Assembly: GCA_963930645.1 (NCBI GenBank)
Contig: OZ005659.1
Location: 158,038,034 to 158,102,033 of the forward strand
DNA length: 64,000 nt
From: Salticus scenicus
Taxonomy: Eukaryota > Arthropoda > Arachnida > Araneae > Salticidae
Direction: 5' to 3'
Shown: positions 49,620 through 61,153 of the stretch, one piece after another
Layout: each line of letters begins with the position of its first letter
Position numbering within the stretch: the stretch's first letter is position 1
Made by a program: the position numbers and the translations under genes
The notes under the pieces: model-generated
What the model saw: the letters and a program-made list of their open reading frames with translations, nothing else
Databases searched by the model: none
Told to the model about the DNA's origin: nothing

Positions 49620-50872
49620 TATATATATCTGAGAGTATACAAAATATTTAGTAATTGAAAAAGGTTGTGGCTACAATAAAAAATGTCACTGCATAACATT
49701 CCATTTGTCATAATTTGGAAACATTTAGATACTGGCGTTTATCGTCCAATCGGTGGCACTGAAATCGTGTCCATATTAAAATTTTCGAAATACCTATATT
49801 TTGACAGGTATATAATAAAATAACAGTTAATTTAATAAGCAATATGTTTTTTAGGATAAACTGCACAATTTTATTATTTGTATATAGGTGTCGGGGAGGT
49901 GGTGTGTAAGGTAATATTATTAGCTTTATTTTTCTTAATAACAAATAATACATCATATGAAATGTAATTCAGTTATAATAATAGCAGATGTTTGGGTAAT
50001 CTATCTGTATAATCATATTTATAATGTGAAAAGTATGCCGGAAACCAAAATTTATATAGCTAGTTAGTTATCTAATACTCTAACTGGTTTTATAGTATCC
50101 GATTTATCCTATTTTATTAAATCACAACTTTTAGGTTTATCTTATATTGTTTTGATAAGAAAAATAGTTAAATAATTAAAATATTGTTTTTCTTTTTTCA
50201 TTGTAAACTGTACATATTTCTGCAAGCAAAAACAAATTAAAAGCCATTATTACGTCCGTAAAACTCTAAAGAATGAAAAAAAAAATATATTGAGTTATCA
50301 GGAGTGTAAATGAATAAAAACCGCAAAAAACCGTATTTAAATCCCAAAACATACTTTTTATTCAATTTTATTTAAAGTAAAGTTGTGGATATAGTTCAAA
50401 TTCCAAAATTATTAAGCACTGAATTAAAACAAGAGAAATGTGTACTGTTTTTATAATATTTTTAGATGTAGCAGATTTAGGCAAGAAAAAATTTGTTAAA
50501 AGAAACTCTTCGCTAATCATGTAACCAAAAATGGCTTTATCAGTTTAATTTTCTACACTGTTTACGTATATATTTATAAGCAATAAATGATTTGGAATAC
50601 ACAGATTTTTTTCCAAGTTTCCGAAGGCGTGAAAACTAAAATTCATTGCCTAAAACATTGCTTATTTTTAAAATAAATTCATAAAATATTTTTTTTTTTT
50701 GCAAATTACTTATATATGAACCAATCTGGCTTAAAATTAATTTATCAGTTAAATTGGATATGATATTAGTATCTAGTTTATAATTGAATAAATCTCATTA
50801 AAAGTGAAACTTTAAAATTCCTTTAAAATATGTATATTGCCAGCAATAACAATTTTAAAAAAGGAAATGGGT

Positions 50873-50911
<39 letters not shown>

Positions 50912-50985
50912 ACAATTTTTAATTTGCGTTTTATAAAGCTAAGATTAATATACATATATGTGTGTGTGTGTGTTTACTGAGATGT
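49620..50985. other. Unit-B-specific AT-rich block, left part
   Basis: Together with 51,460-53,200 this has no counterpart in A. It lies between members 2 and 3 of the CCGGGTGTCCCATAAG family. No gene or transposon ends were recognised. An A-run lies at about 50,879-50,909. Confidence 0.45.
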
Positions 50986-50989
50986 TTAA

Positions 50990-51460
50990 AGCATTCTTAG
51001 CATAATAAGTACAAAACTTTGAATAAATACCATAAAATGTAATAAACTCGGAATAATTGTTTTAGGTCGAAAGAACACACGACCCTGCGTCAGACGAACA
51101 ATGTAGGCAGAAGTGTTGCAATCACAGCGGTAATGCACACTACTTACTTTGTGCCAGAAGCTCAAACAAGAAATAAAATTAATAAGAATGGACTACAGAA
51201 CTGGCGTTTTAAAGTAATAAGTACGAAACTTTGAATAAATACCAAAAATGCAGGAAACTCGCAACAATTGTTTCGAGTCGAAAGAACACACGATTGCAGC
51301 ACTCGTGCCCACTTTATTCGCCTTAAAAAGTGTTACGTATTTTTTCGACCCAAAACATTTGTTGCAAGTTTATTGCAGTTTATGGTGTCTATTCAAAATT
51401 GTGTACTTATTTCTTTAAAACGCCAGTTTTATGTTAATTTCTTATTATTCCTAGCATAAA
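50990..51460. mobile_element. Foldback repeat with direct and inverted copies
   Basis: AATAAGTAC(A/G)AAACTTTGAATAAATACCA, then GTCGAAAGAACACACGA, occurs at about 51,005-51,083 and again at 51,217-51,293. An inverted version runs from about 51,335 to 51,425 (TTTTTCGACCC, TTGTTGCAAGTTTATTGCA, AAAACGCCAGTTT). This is a compound MITE, or one element with a duplicated arm. Confidence 0.7.
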
Positions 51461-53200
51461 TTATTTTTAAAATGACTGTAAAATTCGTTTTAATTTGGAG
51501 CTACCCTTTCTATTAATCCAAATTTCAAATATATTTATTTCAATATATTTTGTTTTTGATTTTAAGATTTTCAAAAATATGGAAGAAAGAAATAATCATT
51601 CTAATTTAGAGTACGATTTTTTCGAATACATAATCACAACTCAATTGTTAATATACATTTCCAAAAGCCATATATTCTTTTGACAAAATAAGTATCCAGA
51701 TATGTAATCCTTAAAATATTTCAAGGCAAACAACATAACTAAGGATATAACATGAACTCATATTTTTAAACTAAAAAGATTTAGTACTGACTTTATGATT
51801 CCCTTTAGTACAGTGATCTTAATTTATGCCTAAATTCAATAAATGAATCAGTTTTTTGTTTTATTAAAATTTATAGAGGTAATAAAAAATCTTCTGTTAT
51901 TTTCGGGATTATTAGACATAGTTAGGGGAGAATTGTCTCCAATGTATTTGCAGCTATATAATTCAGTATTTTTTTCTCTGTAAGTATAGTACGCTTATTA
52001 TGCAAAACAAGTCCACGCTACCACAACGATATGGCAAAAGATGTGGCCGAATTATCGGCCAATATAGCCAAAATTAAAAACATGGGCGACAACTTTGTAT
52101 TTTAAACCATCTGTAATCTTTTTTTCAACATTGTACTTAAATAAAAAATATATAAATAAATAACTATATAAAAACTATTAAATTGAATTTACTTTGATCT
52201 ATGCAAAATGTTGGGAAAAATTAACTTAGAAATAAAATTAAAACAGGATTAAAATGAAATCAGAAAACTTGACATTTTGACTAAGGTGCCCTAACACACA
52301 AAGAAACTATCTTTATACATTTAATTCTGTTAAAATATTAATATTTACAACATATAAAGTATTACAAAATTATATACCACTATTTAATTAATTCAAGTAG
52401 CTTTTTAATTTAATTCTTTTATGCATTAATTACGATGATTATACTATAAAAGAAAAATTTAATAGACAAGTATATTTAACAGTTAACGAGTTAGATTATA
52501 TGCAATTTATTATTAAATTAAGATTAACCATATTTGTAAAGACAGTTATTTTATTTCGACAATAATTGCTAGTATAGTCATTGAATTATACAGTATTCTA
52601 ACTACAGTAAATGCAGTAAACAACAATACGTAAATTTGATTAGTATATACAATAGCATATTGATAAAATGAGAGAACCAATTTACAAAATTAATTACTTT
52701 TATTCGATATATTCAAATGTTTAGCAATTATGATTTTTTTTTTCTTATTCAATATTAATATTTTTCGCTCGAAAAAGCGTTTTTTAGAACAGAGAATGAA
52801 TACATAATTTTTATAAATAAAATTGTTTTATTGTTGTTCTTGTGTTACTTGCGATGCTGGAACGGGTTGTTTTTAAAGCATTCATTTAAAAGAAACGTGG
52901 AATTTTTATAATTTTAAAATAAATGAGATTTAGAAAATACATAATGTGACTTTCTTTAACAAATTATCTTTAAAATTGTATGTCATCAATAAAAAATGGT
53001 AACTGATATATTGTATTCAATTATTCATGTATTTATCAATTTTGGTACTTGTGAATTAATTTAGCATATGATCAATAATTCTCATGCATTCTACATCTTG
53101 TAACATCATATGTATAATATTATTTTATCTATGTATTAATCTCTCTCTATATATACATGTGTCTGTACATATATACATAAACTCATTTGTTATATTAAAA
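51461..53200. other. Unit-B-specific AT-rich block, right part
   Basis: Nothing recognised. Slightly mixed-composition patch at about 52,010-52,095 (CACGCTACCACAACG, GATGTGGCCGAATTATCGGCC). No open frame over 65 codons. Confidence 0.4.
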
Positions 53201-53204
53201 CCCG

Positions 53205-53430
53205 AATAAACTACTACGTCAGAAACGCCAAGAAAAATATTTGAGATGCATACAGCTGTTTCGGTAGCCTTAAGCGTACCATCTTCAGTGTAAAAAGAAG
53301 ATGGTACGCTTCTCCTTTTTGCACTGAAAATGGTACGTTTAAGGCTACCGAAACAGCTGTATACATGTTGTCAAATATTCTTAGTTGGCGTTTCTGACGT
53401 AGTAATTTATTCAGGTTTTAATATTCCAAC
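53205..53430. mobile_element. Short foldback MITE, ~100-base arms
   Basis: CTACGTCAGAAACGCCAAGAA, ACAGCTGTTTCGGTAGCCTTAA and GCGTACCATCTTC on the left are repeated inverted on the right (GAAGATGGTACG, TTAAGGCTACCGAAACAGCTGT, TTGGCGTTTCTGACGTAGTA). The arms meet near 53,297, so RNA from it would form one long hairpin. No coding capacity. Confidence 0.85.
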
Positions 53431-53833
53431 GCCAAGTCTCCTGTTATTACTCGTTATATATATGTGTGTGTATACCGGGTGTCTCATAAGTCTGTACACA
53501 TTTAAAAAATTCATACAAATTGAAAGAATTGGTAGAATTTAACGCGATTTGGCAAAAAGTTATTCTCGTAAAAGAAGTTTTTTTTTTTTTTTTTTAGAGA
53601 AAAGAAAAATAGTTGAAATCTTCGCCGATAGGGGGCTCTGTACATGAGCAAATTCCACATTTCCATGAAACACTATATTTATTTGCCTGAAAATGCTTAC
53701 AGGCATATAAATTATATTCTTTGTGTCCGCCATCACCACAAATCCCGATTTGCAAAGGCGTTACAATATCGCTAACTGCAGTTTCAGTCGGTAGCCTATA
53801 TCTGATGGAAAACATCTTCACCAATAACGTTTA

Positions 53834-54070
53834 TCCCTTTCCGACCTAGGCCTTACGATCGTGCGGGTTCCACGACATCCACTTACCTTTTTGCATCTGG
53901 AACAGTCGTATGTTATAAAATCAGGAAATGAACGATCGAACTATTAGCAGAAAGTATAAAGTACAATTTTCATTCAACAAATGTCGGTTATAGTCCACAT
54001 TTTCCTTTCAGATTGCAAAAACAGAATAATGTAATGTTTTAAGGTAAAAATGTTTCGGGTCGGAAAGGGA
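53834..54070. mobile_element. MITE TCCCTTTCCGACC nested in member 3
   Basis: Perfect 13-base inverted ends TCCCTTTCCGACC, TA on both sides (53,832-53,833 and 54,071-54,072), 237 bases, no frame. Confidence 0.88.
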
Positions 54071-54136
54071 TATGCTCCAAATCTGTATCACAATTAAAAC
54101 TTTATATATATGCAATAGTATGAAACAAAATAAATA

Positions 54137-54321
54137 CCGTAATTTCTGGTAGATTATCCGCAGGTAAGATGTGTTATTTCTCCACCAGAAATTTTATTTA
54201 ATAGAGAAATCTATACTTTTTTGAAGGAAGAGCTCGTACAAATATAAATTTATTTATCAATTGGAATTTCTGGTGCAAAACTGGATTATATAACCTGCGG
54301 GGTATCTACCAGAAATTACGG
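54137..54321. mobile_element. MITE CCGTAATTTCTGG nested in member 3
   Basis: Inverted ends CCGTAATTTCTGGTAGAT are near-perfect, with TA on both sides (54,135-54,136 and 54,322-54,323) and internal CCGCAGGT / ACCTGCGG. 185 bases. Confidence 0.88.
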
Positions 54322-54440
54322 TAGTAAGATATGTTAACCGTAAAACAGTGCATTTTATTCTATTCTGATTTGCATATTTCTCGCTACACATCAATGCAGT
54401 GACCTCTATCGAAGTAAAATTTAACTTTTTCTTTTCTTTA

Positions 54441-54477
<37 letters not shown>

Positions 54478-54636
54478 TAGTGCTTTGTGAAATTGCATTT
54501 AATTCTACCAAGTCCTTCAATTTTCATGAATTTTTAAAATGTCTACAGACTCATGTGACACCCGGTATACATATCCAATATATATATGTCAGATATATAT
54601 AGCCACATTATGCATGTATATATTATATATAGATAA

Positions 54637-54680
<44 letters not shown>

Positions 54681-55840
54681 ATATATATATTGGACTTTTA
54701 TAAAAAAAGGTTTTGAAATTAAAATTAAAAAGCTGTCTTATAACAAAACTCAAAAAAAAAATGAACGTTTTTTTTTACGATATTTTAAGCTTGCAATTTT
54801 TCTTTTAACGGTATAAACAATTACATAAAATTCCTTTTATAAAGCAATAAAGTACTTTCTCTTTCACAGAAATCCTTTTTCTGTAAATAATCCACTAAAA
54901 TACGTAGCAATTAAGAAATCAGTTATTTTGTGTCTTATTTAAAATTGCTGCTTATTGCATGGTTATTTAAAAGCAAATAACCTTCAAAAAGGACTTCAAC
55001 TGTACAAAAACACAATTTCACTGGTAATTAAGGGTACGTGATTCTTGGCTTCCTGACAATTTGCCATTTTTAGGCGTAGTGCATTTAATAAATATTATTG
55101 AACATTTTTATTTAAATAAAATGCTTTTTTTAGATGAAATAAAATTTAAATACGTATAAATTTATAAATTCATATAATAGATTAATGACAATTTTATGAT
55201 ATATTTACATACATATATATTGTTTTAAACTCATGTTAATTTTTAAAAATAGAAGAAATGAAGAAACTATAAATCTTCATCTTTTATAATAATTTATTTT
55301 TTACTAGACATTATAATATCTATATCATTATGTATATTACTGGAACTAAAGTTACTACATCCATATGGTTTTATTGTTATTATTATCATACACTTGATTA
55401 TATTGAGGCATTACTCAAACGGAAACTTCAAGATATATGATAATGTTAATATATTTTTCTCCGATTTAGAATGACGTTTGGCAAAGTGGTTCCATAAAAG
55501 ACCTCAGATCCTGATCCTTAGTTAATATTTTAAACGTAAATTCATTTCAAAAATTCATTTGAAATCAATAAAGCAACTTGAAAAGTCCATCTCAAATACA
55601 ATATTATAGGAAATTTTACAGTTAATGACGACATTAAATGTCGATTGTCACATTCATATAAAATGTGTATTTCTTTTTGGGACGTTCTTTGATTTGTTTT
55701 GTTTTTTATTTGTTTTATGTTACGTGCGTGTAACTAATATCAATGAAAATTTTTGTTTAAATGAAATACCTTACTATAGATTAAATAACGTTTACAAAGT
55801 GATGATGTTTCATAGATTTGCATAGTATGTAATATATACA

Positions 55841-57235
55841 CTGGTCATCAATAGGACCAATGAATATGAGCAGGATAATGACAGGAATAAATCTAATTAA
55901 CACTTAGGGGAAAAATTAATAGAAATTTGTACAAAAGCCTTAGTTCACATAAATTACAATGTTTGGAATTTGCTTATTCGCAAAATCTTGAAATTAAAAA
56001 CAAATTTATGGAAATTGGAAAAGTGATTAAAGAAAATACGTTCTCTCTTTTAGAAGTTTTTTTTTATCTTTATTATGGTTTACAGTCATCTCGGACAGAT
56101 ATGCATACTTCATGTCTTCACTTCATAGACTTTATGAAAGTGCTAACCAAGTTTTGTGGAATTGTATAACTCTATTTTAAAAGTGCACTTTTCACCTCCT
56201 CGAAGGCTCGAGGAGGAATGTTTCGCACTGAAACTTGTCATTCTAAGACATCCAATGCATTTTCAATCGGGTTAAAGTTGGGTGACAAAAGTGGCTAATC
56301 CAGTTGTATGGTATCTCCTGCATTCACGTTTGTGGCCAAACACTGTCATCCATCATGAAAAACTCTGAGCCAACAGCACCTATAAGCAGCCCAACTAGAG
56401 CTTCCAATACGTCGTCTATGTATTTTAGAGCGATTACAGCCCCTACTTTAAAGATATGCAGCTCGGTGCTTCCATCTCTCAATATCTCTCGCCAGACCAT
56501 TTAACCGAGGACACTCAAATGTGATATTTCACGGAAAAGAGAAAGACTTTTGTGCATTCTTTTCATTCTCTAGATCCAAACATTTGACTCTCTAGATATC
56601 TCGACTCGTCAGTAAACAAAATAAAGAGAAAGACTTTTGTGCATTCTTTTCATTCTCTAGATCCAAACATTTGACTCTCTAGATATCTCGACTCGTCAGT
56701 AAACAAAATTTGAGCTTAGTGTTCTTGGCCTCCTTGAAAAAAACAACGGCACAAGTTTAAAGGCGGGAGAAGTTGGGACACAAACCATTGGTTTTCTCAC
56801 ATACAGTTAACGCCTTTGTGCATCAGTAGAACAGCAAACTCGAGTTCTTGTGGCAGCTTGCAGGTTTGAAACCAAATCTCTTGTAGTCGCTTCTAGTTTC
56901 TTGGAGCGGAGAATGACAGAAAACGATCTATGGATGCAATTGTTTCTCCTGTTTGCCATTGAGCAGACTGTTTACTTGAGCAGACTCCAAATTTTTTATA
57001 TCATACTTTGAGGGATATTTAAATCTTGGGTGACCACCCTCGATTCTTCCAATTATTTGCAACTTTTGATCTTCACTTAAATGATGCTTTTGAACCATAA
57101 CTAATGAATACTCATCATGCTGAATAACCACGTGCTCCTTAAACAACACTACAGACCGAAAGACAGAAATGTTTAAATATGAATTTTAATGTGAGAAATA
57201 AAAACTTTCAATCAATATTTAAAAACTGAAGTGCA
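55841..57235 (-). pseudogene. Tc1-like element and transposase remnant, unit B copy
   Basis: Collinear homologue of 31,988-33,340 with left end CACTGGTCATCAATAGGACC. The N-terminal part at 56,928-57,149 keeps LSEDQKLQIIGRIEGG and YPSKYDIKNLES of the Tc1 DNA-binding domain. The catalytic and C-terminal parts are in broken frames and more decayed than in A. An 87-base tandem duplication at 56,538-56,711 occurs only here. Confidence 0.82.
56538..56711. repeat. 87-base perfect or near-perfect tandem duplication
   Basis: AGAGAAAGACTTTTGTGCAT through GTCAGTAAACAAAAT occurs twice in a row (starts 56,538 and 56,625). Unit A has it once (about 32,680-32,770, diverged). It is very recent. Confidence 0.93.
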
Positions 57236-58140
57236 TTTTTTTTTTTTTTTTTCTAAATAAGGTTCAGTTTTCTTTGGTTGTAAATACTTTTTTTTTTTTT
57301 TTTGGGGGGGGGGGGGGACATTAAAAATGAATATAATGCATGTTTGGGTTTCATTCCGACTAAAAAAAAAAAAAAAAACATCTGTGTATGAATTTGAATG
57401 ACAAGCAAAAAATGAAAAAAGAAAACCCTTTAAACTTTAACTGGACAAATATGACTTAGAAAATTTATTGGAAATGGCTTCATTTTCTATTCATAATTCT
57501 TAATTAAATGCAGTGGAAACCTGAATTTATAATGTCAAGAGTAATAATATTTTTCACCAAACATATAAATTATGAATATTTTATAACATTCTTAAATAGC
57601 TTTAATGTTTATCCGAGTAAGAAAAATGTTAAATAAACATGTATTTGGTAAATAGATATGTTCAGTTTTATTTATATAATACATTTGAAAAACGACAGTA
57701 GTTTATATTTTACTAAATTAAAAAAATTATTGATTTAATTTAGGGAATATATTCCAAACTTATTATTTAAGGAAATAGAATAATACCAAATTATACAGTT
57801 AAAAAGTAAAAATACTTGTAATTTTTTTTTTTTTTAGGAGTAAAAATAATTTAAAATTAACTTTTGTGTATAATCATTTTTGCAAAAAACTGTTATTACG
57901 TGAAAATTTTGTACTTTTTAGTAAATAAGGACACTCATCTGACGCAACGTCGTTGAAAAACATCCATTCCTATAAATGATGCAATATAATCAGAATTAAA
58001 TTAATTAGCTAAAATTTAAAACAATATATATATTTTAAATGCATTCCAACAACGGATATTTTAAAACAAATGTCTAAATGATAACCTTTTCTCAAAACTT
58101 CTATTATGTATTATATAAAATATAAAATTATTTTCAAAGT

Positions 58141-58235
58141 TCGGAGTAAGACAAGATAATTTCATCTGGTTGCTTAATGGTTAATGCTCTGGCCATCAAT
58201 TGTGAGATACCACGTTCGATTTCTGGTTTAAATAT
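58141..58235 (+). mobile_element. tRNA-like SINE fragment, unit B copy
   Basis: CTGGTTGCTTAATGGTTAAT resembles a box A and ACGTTCGATTTCTGG a box B. Collinear with 34,250-34,375. Confidence 0.5.
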
Positions 58236-58639
58236 ATATTATTGTTATGGTTCGGATATATTATATAAGTGGAATATGGGAGATTATTTACATCCAGAAA
58301 TTCAAAAATGACCGTAGAGTGGAAAACAAAACAACCATGACAAACTATTTTCATATAAGTGGAAATAATACAATGCCATTTTGTTTATATCTACTACTTA
58401 TAATAAATAAATTACCAAAATCCTTAATACTCCTCTCGCGTATAAATTATGTCATAAATATCAAATGCAAAAATGCGTCAATGACGTTCTTCAATATTTT
58501 TATGAGATTTGGTTTATCAGAAAGTAGTGCTTGTTTTACAATTTGAATGTATTTTGAGTTTTATATGGTGTTCAAAATGTTTTTTATCAAAATTTATAGA
58601 ATATATGTGGTACTGTGAATACATACAATAAAAAATTCA

Positions 58640-59470
58640 ATTGATTCTAGAGCCGGCCAAAGAGTGGAAAATGAACGGCTAATCACTCTGTCATATGTAA
58701 ACTTTTGCCACAAAAAATTTACAAAATGTATTAATAACAGTTTTAAATGTTATTAAGTAAGGTTTGAAAAAGGTAAAATAGACTAGAATTATCTACACTG
58801 AGGAGAAATTCTGTAACTGACATCTAGAATCCGCTCTAGAAAAAATAGTTCCATGTCATCCTTTTAAATTCTAGTGCACTTTGGAAGAGAGTTCTAGAAG
58901 CCCCTGTTAGAATTCTAGTACGTTTCCCTATATTATAGAGGGCAAAGTTATTTAAAAGTCTCTACAAATAACCTAGACTACAAGAGGCGGGTTTCAGCAA
59001 CTATAGTCTTGGTTTATTACCCAATTCTAGAAAATCAGGCGAGAATTTCTCGCAATACAAAAGATTAAGAATATTCGGAATATTCAGAATATTGTTTCAC
59101 CATCTAGAAATGTGTAGACTAGAAATTATCGATCATTTTGTCTATTCAGTCTATTGCCGTGCCTTATGAGCATAGTTCGGAAATCTATATTTCTATCTGA
59201 GGGATTCAGAAAATTGCCGCTTATTCATTCTAGAGGAAGGCGGTATATATTTTTTTCTCAGTACATTACATATAATTTCAAGTATTTTGTCTGTAATGTC
59301 TCCCCTGGAGATTTTTTTTTTTCTTAATTTTTATTTATTTATTTATTTATTTATTTTTAATTTGAAGTATATATCAGTGCATATAATTTACAAATATTTG
59401 AATCAGCACATATTTTCGTTACAGCTTCAGTGTGATCTGAATAGACCAAGTTTAATTGTGACCACCATAT
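58640..59470. mobile_element. CTAG-rich insert, unit B only
   Basis: Unit A goes from GATTCTAG straight to other sequence at about 34,748. Unit B carries about 800 extra bases in which CTAGAA or TTCTAG recurs roughly eleven times between 58,641 and 59,235. The right end near 59,448-59,470 resembles the inverted CAGGGTGGTTATAATTAAAC end of the 27,979 MITE (GGTGGTCACAATTAAAC), so the insert may be composite. No gene. Confidence 0.5.
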
Positions 59471-60293
59471 GCATACATATAAAGTATCAAATAATTCAGT
59501 ATGATTTTATATATAATTTAACCTTTTCGTTCTGTACAATTAAGTTATGAGCAAGAATTTTTCTGCAATTTAATATTGCTATACAAATTTAAATGACATT
59601 ATTTAGACTCCGCTAAACTTCATTACAACAAATTGATTAGATCGAAGTTTGTCTTTTATATAAGTCAGTTCATTAAATAGGAGTTGTGTATAATTAAATA
59701 CGATAATTCAATACTTTAAATAAGCATATTTTCTTAATTTAATTCACAGTTATTAAATTATTATGTTTTACCATAACGATCATTTATATATAAGTTTTAG
59801 AAATAGTGTTATTTTGATATACACTTTAATTGTATTGTAGATTTAAATAGGATTATTTTCGAAAATGGGAAGTACTGTAATCTAAGATCTGAATTTATTT
59901 AAATACAATCTATTGCAAATAAATCTAATACATGATGTCGTATTAAGTTAAAATAGGATATTAATTATACTAATTAACTGAATATTTAATACTAATTTTA
60001 GGGCATAATGCGGTTATAAATATTAAGCGTTATTTAAGTAAGTGGCTTCAAAAAGGTATGCTCAGTATAATTTGACGGGTTTAAGAATCCACCCTTTTAT
60101 AAAATTTATGCAAACGATTTTGATATAATGACATTTGTTTAAATAATTTGTTTATTTGATAATAAATGCAGAATAAATCTGAAAAAATTTTATATAGTGA
60201 TTAATTTCAAGAAAGGCTGTGTATATATTTTTGTATGTTGTAATTATTTTATAGATTTCCCATTTCGTCTACTACAGCAATTTTTAACCATTA

Positions 60294-61150
60294 ATTGTTT
60301 TTAAACATTTATATTTTTAAAGATATGAGAGAAGTTCTATTAAACTGTTTATTATAAATAGCAGAGAATTTAAAGATATAGATATCGTACCAGCTATTTA
60401 AAATTTATTTACTTCTAGAATTTGATTAATGTGAAAATATAGCTAAAAGATTACTTTTTAAAATTATTTCTGATATAAATAAAGTACACCGTTTGGTTTC
60501 TAACTAAAGTTATATAATGTGTTTCATATCATTTCATGTGTTCTAAAATGAGTTTTAATGATATATTAAAGAAGTTAGAAAAGTTTAAGATATTTAGAGC
60601 AAAAATTATAGTTAAGCATTTTTTTTTTTTGGACTTTTTCTCTAGCAAAAATGAAACAGAAATTTAATGGAGAAATGGTAATAATATAGAATTAAAAAAT
60701 ATATATTTGTATATTTCATTTCAATGATTTGTAAAACATAATAAAAATTTCTCTTTCAAACAATTTTGATAAAATTGACTTAAATAAATATTCTAGAATA
60801 TTTATTTCAGAAAATCGTTACTGTTGATATTAGACACAAATACTCAATTCACTTAACTTGAAAATTTCCAAATTTTGTAATTTTTTATCTTTAAAAAGTT
60901 TTGTCCTCTTTTTTTAAAATCGACCGCACATTTTTATAGAATTGTTAGTTTAGTGTGAATATTATTATATAAACATTAATTTTTTTTTAAACAGGAACCA
61001 AATTAAACGCTCTTAAATACACAAGTAAAAAAAACAATGGTTGGTGAAAAAAAAAAAAAAAAAAAAAAAAAAGACTTTTTAAAAGAATGAATCGCATATA
61101 TTTTAAATTCAAATGACGGCATAAATATATATTTTGCGTGATATACAGTT
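60294..61150. other. Single-copy AT-rich sequence right of the duplication
   Basis: No counterpart elsewhere in the window and no gene recognised. An A-run lies at about 61,048-61,072. Confidence 0.45.
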
Positions 61151-61153
61151 TTT

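Larger units (their letters stand above)
53475..54565. mobile_element. CCGGGTGTCCCATAAG family member 3, with two nested MITEs
   Basis: Ends CCGGGTGTCTCATAAGTCTG and inverted CCGGGTGTCACATGAGTCTG, with TA flanks. The minus strand at 53,594-53,824 keeps a 76-codon frame (PTETAVSDIVTP, GGHKEYNLYACKHFQANKYS) that aligns with residues in members 1 and 2 and resembles the C-terminal part of a Tc1/mariner-type transposase. Removing the nested MITEs at 53,834-54,070 and 54,137-54,321 leaves about 665 bases, close to member 2. A (TA)n tract lies at about 54,444-54,476. Confidence 0.85.
35808..60293. repeat. Segmental duplication, unit B
   Basis: Head-to-tail partner of unit A, longer because of additional insertions. 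Its right end (CAGCAATTTTTAACCATTAA at about 60,274) matches the end of A at about 35,788. Beyond 60,293 the similarity stops and no third unit follows. Confidence 0.95.

Noticed and set aside
59060..59090. Perfect heat-shock element at TTCGGAATATTCAGAA
   Set aside because: The spacing is TTCnGAA with one base short of the nTTCnnGAAn pattern, so it is not a proper element.
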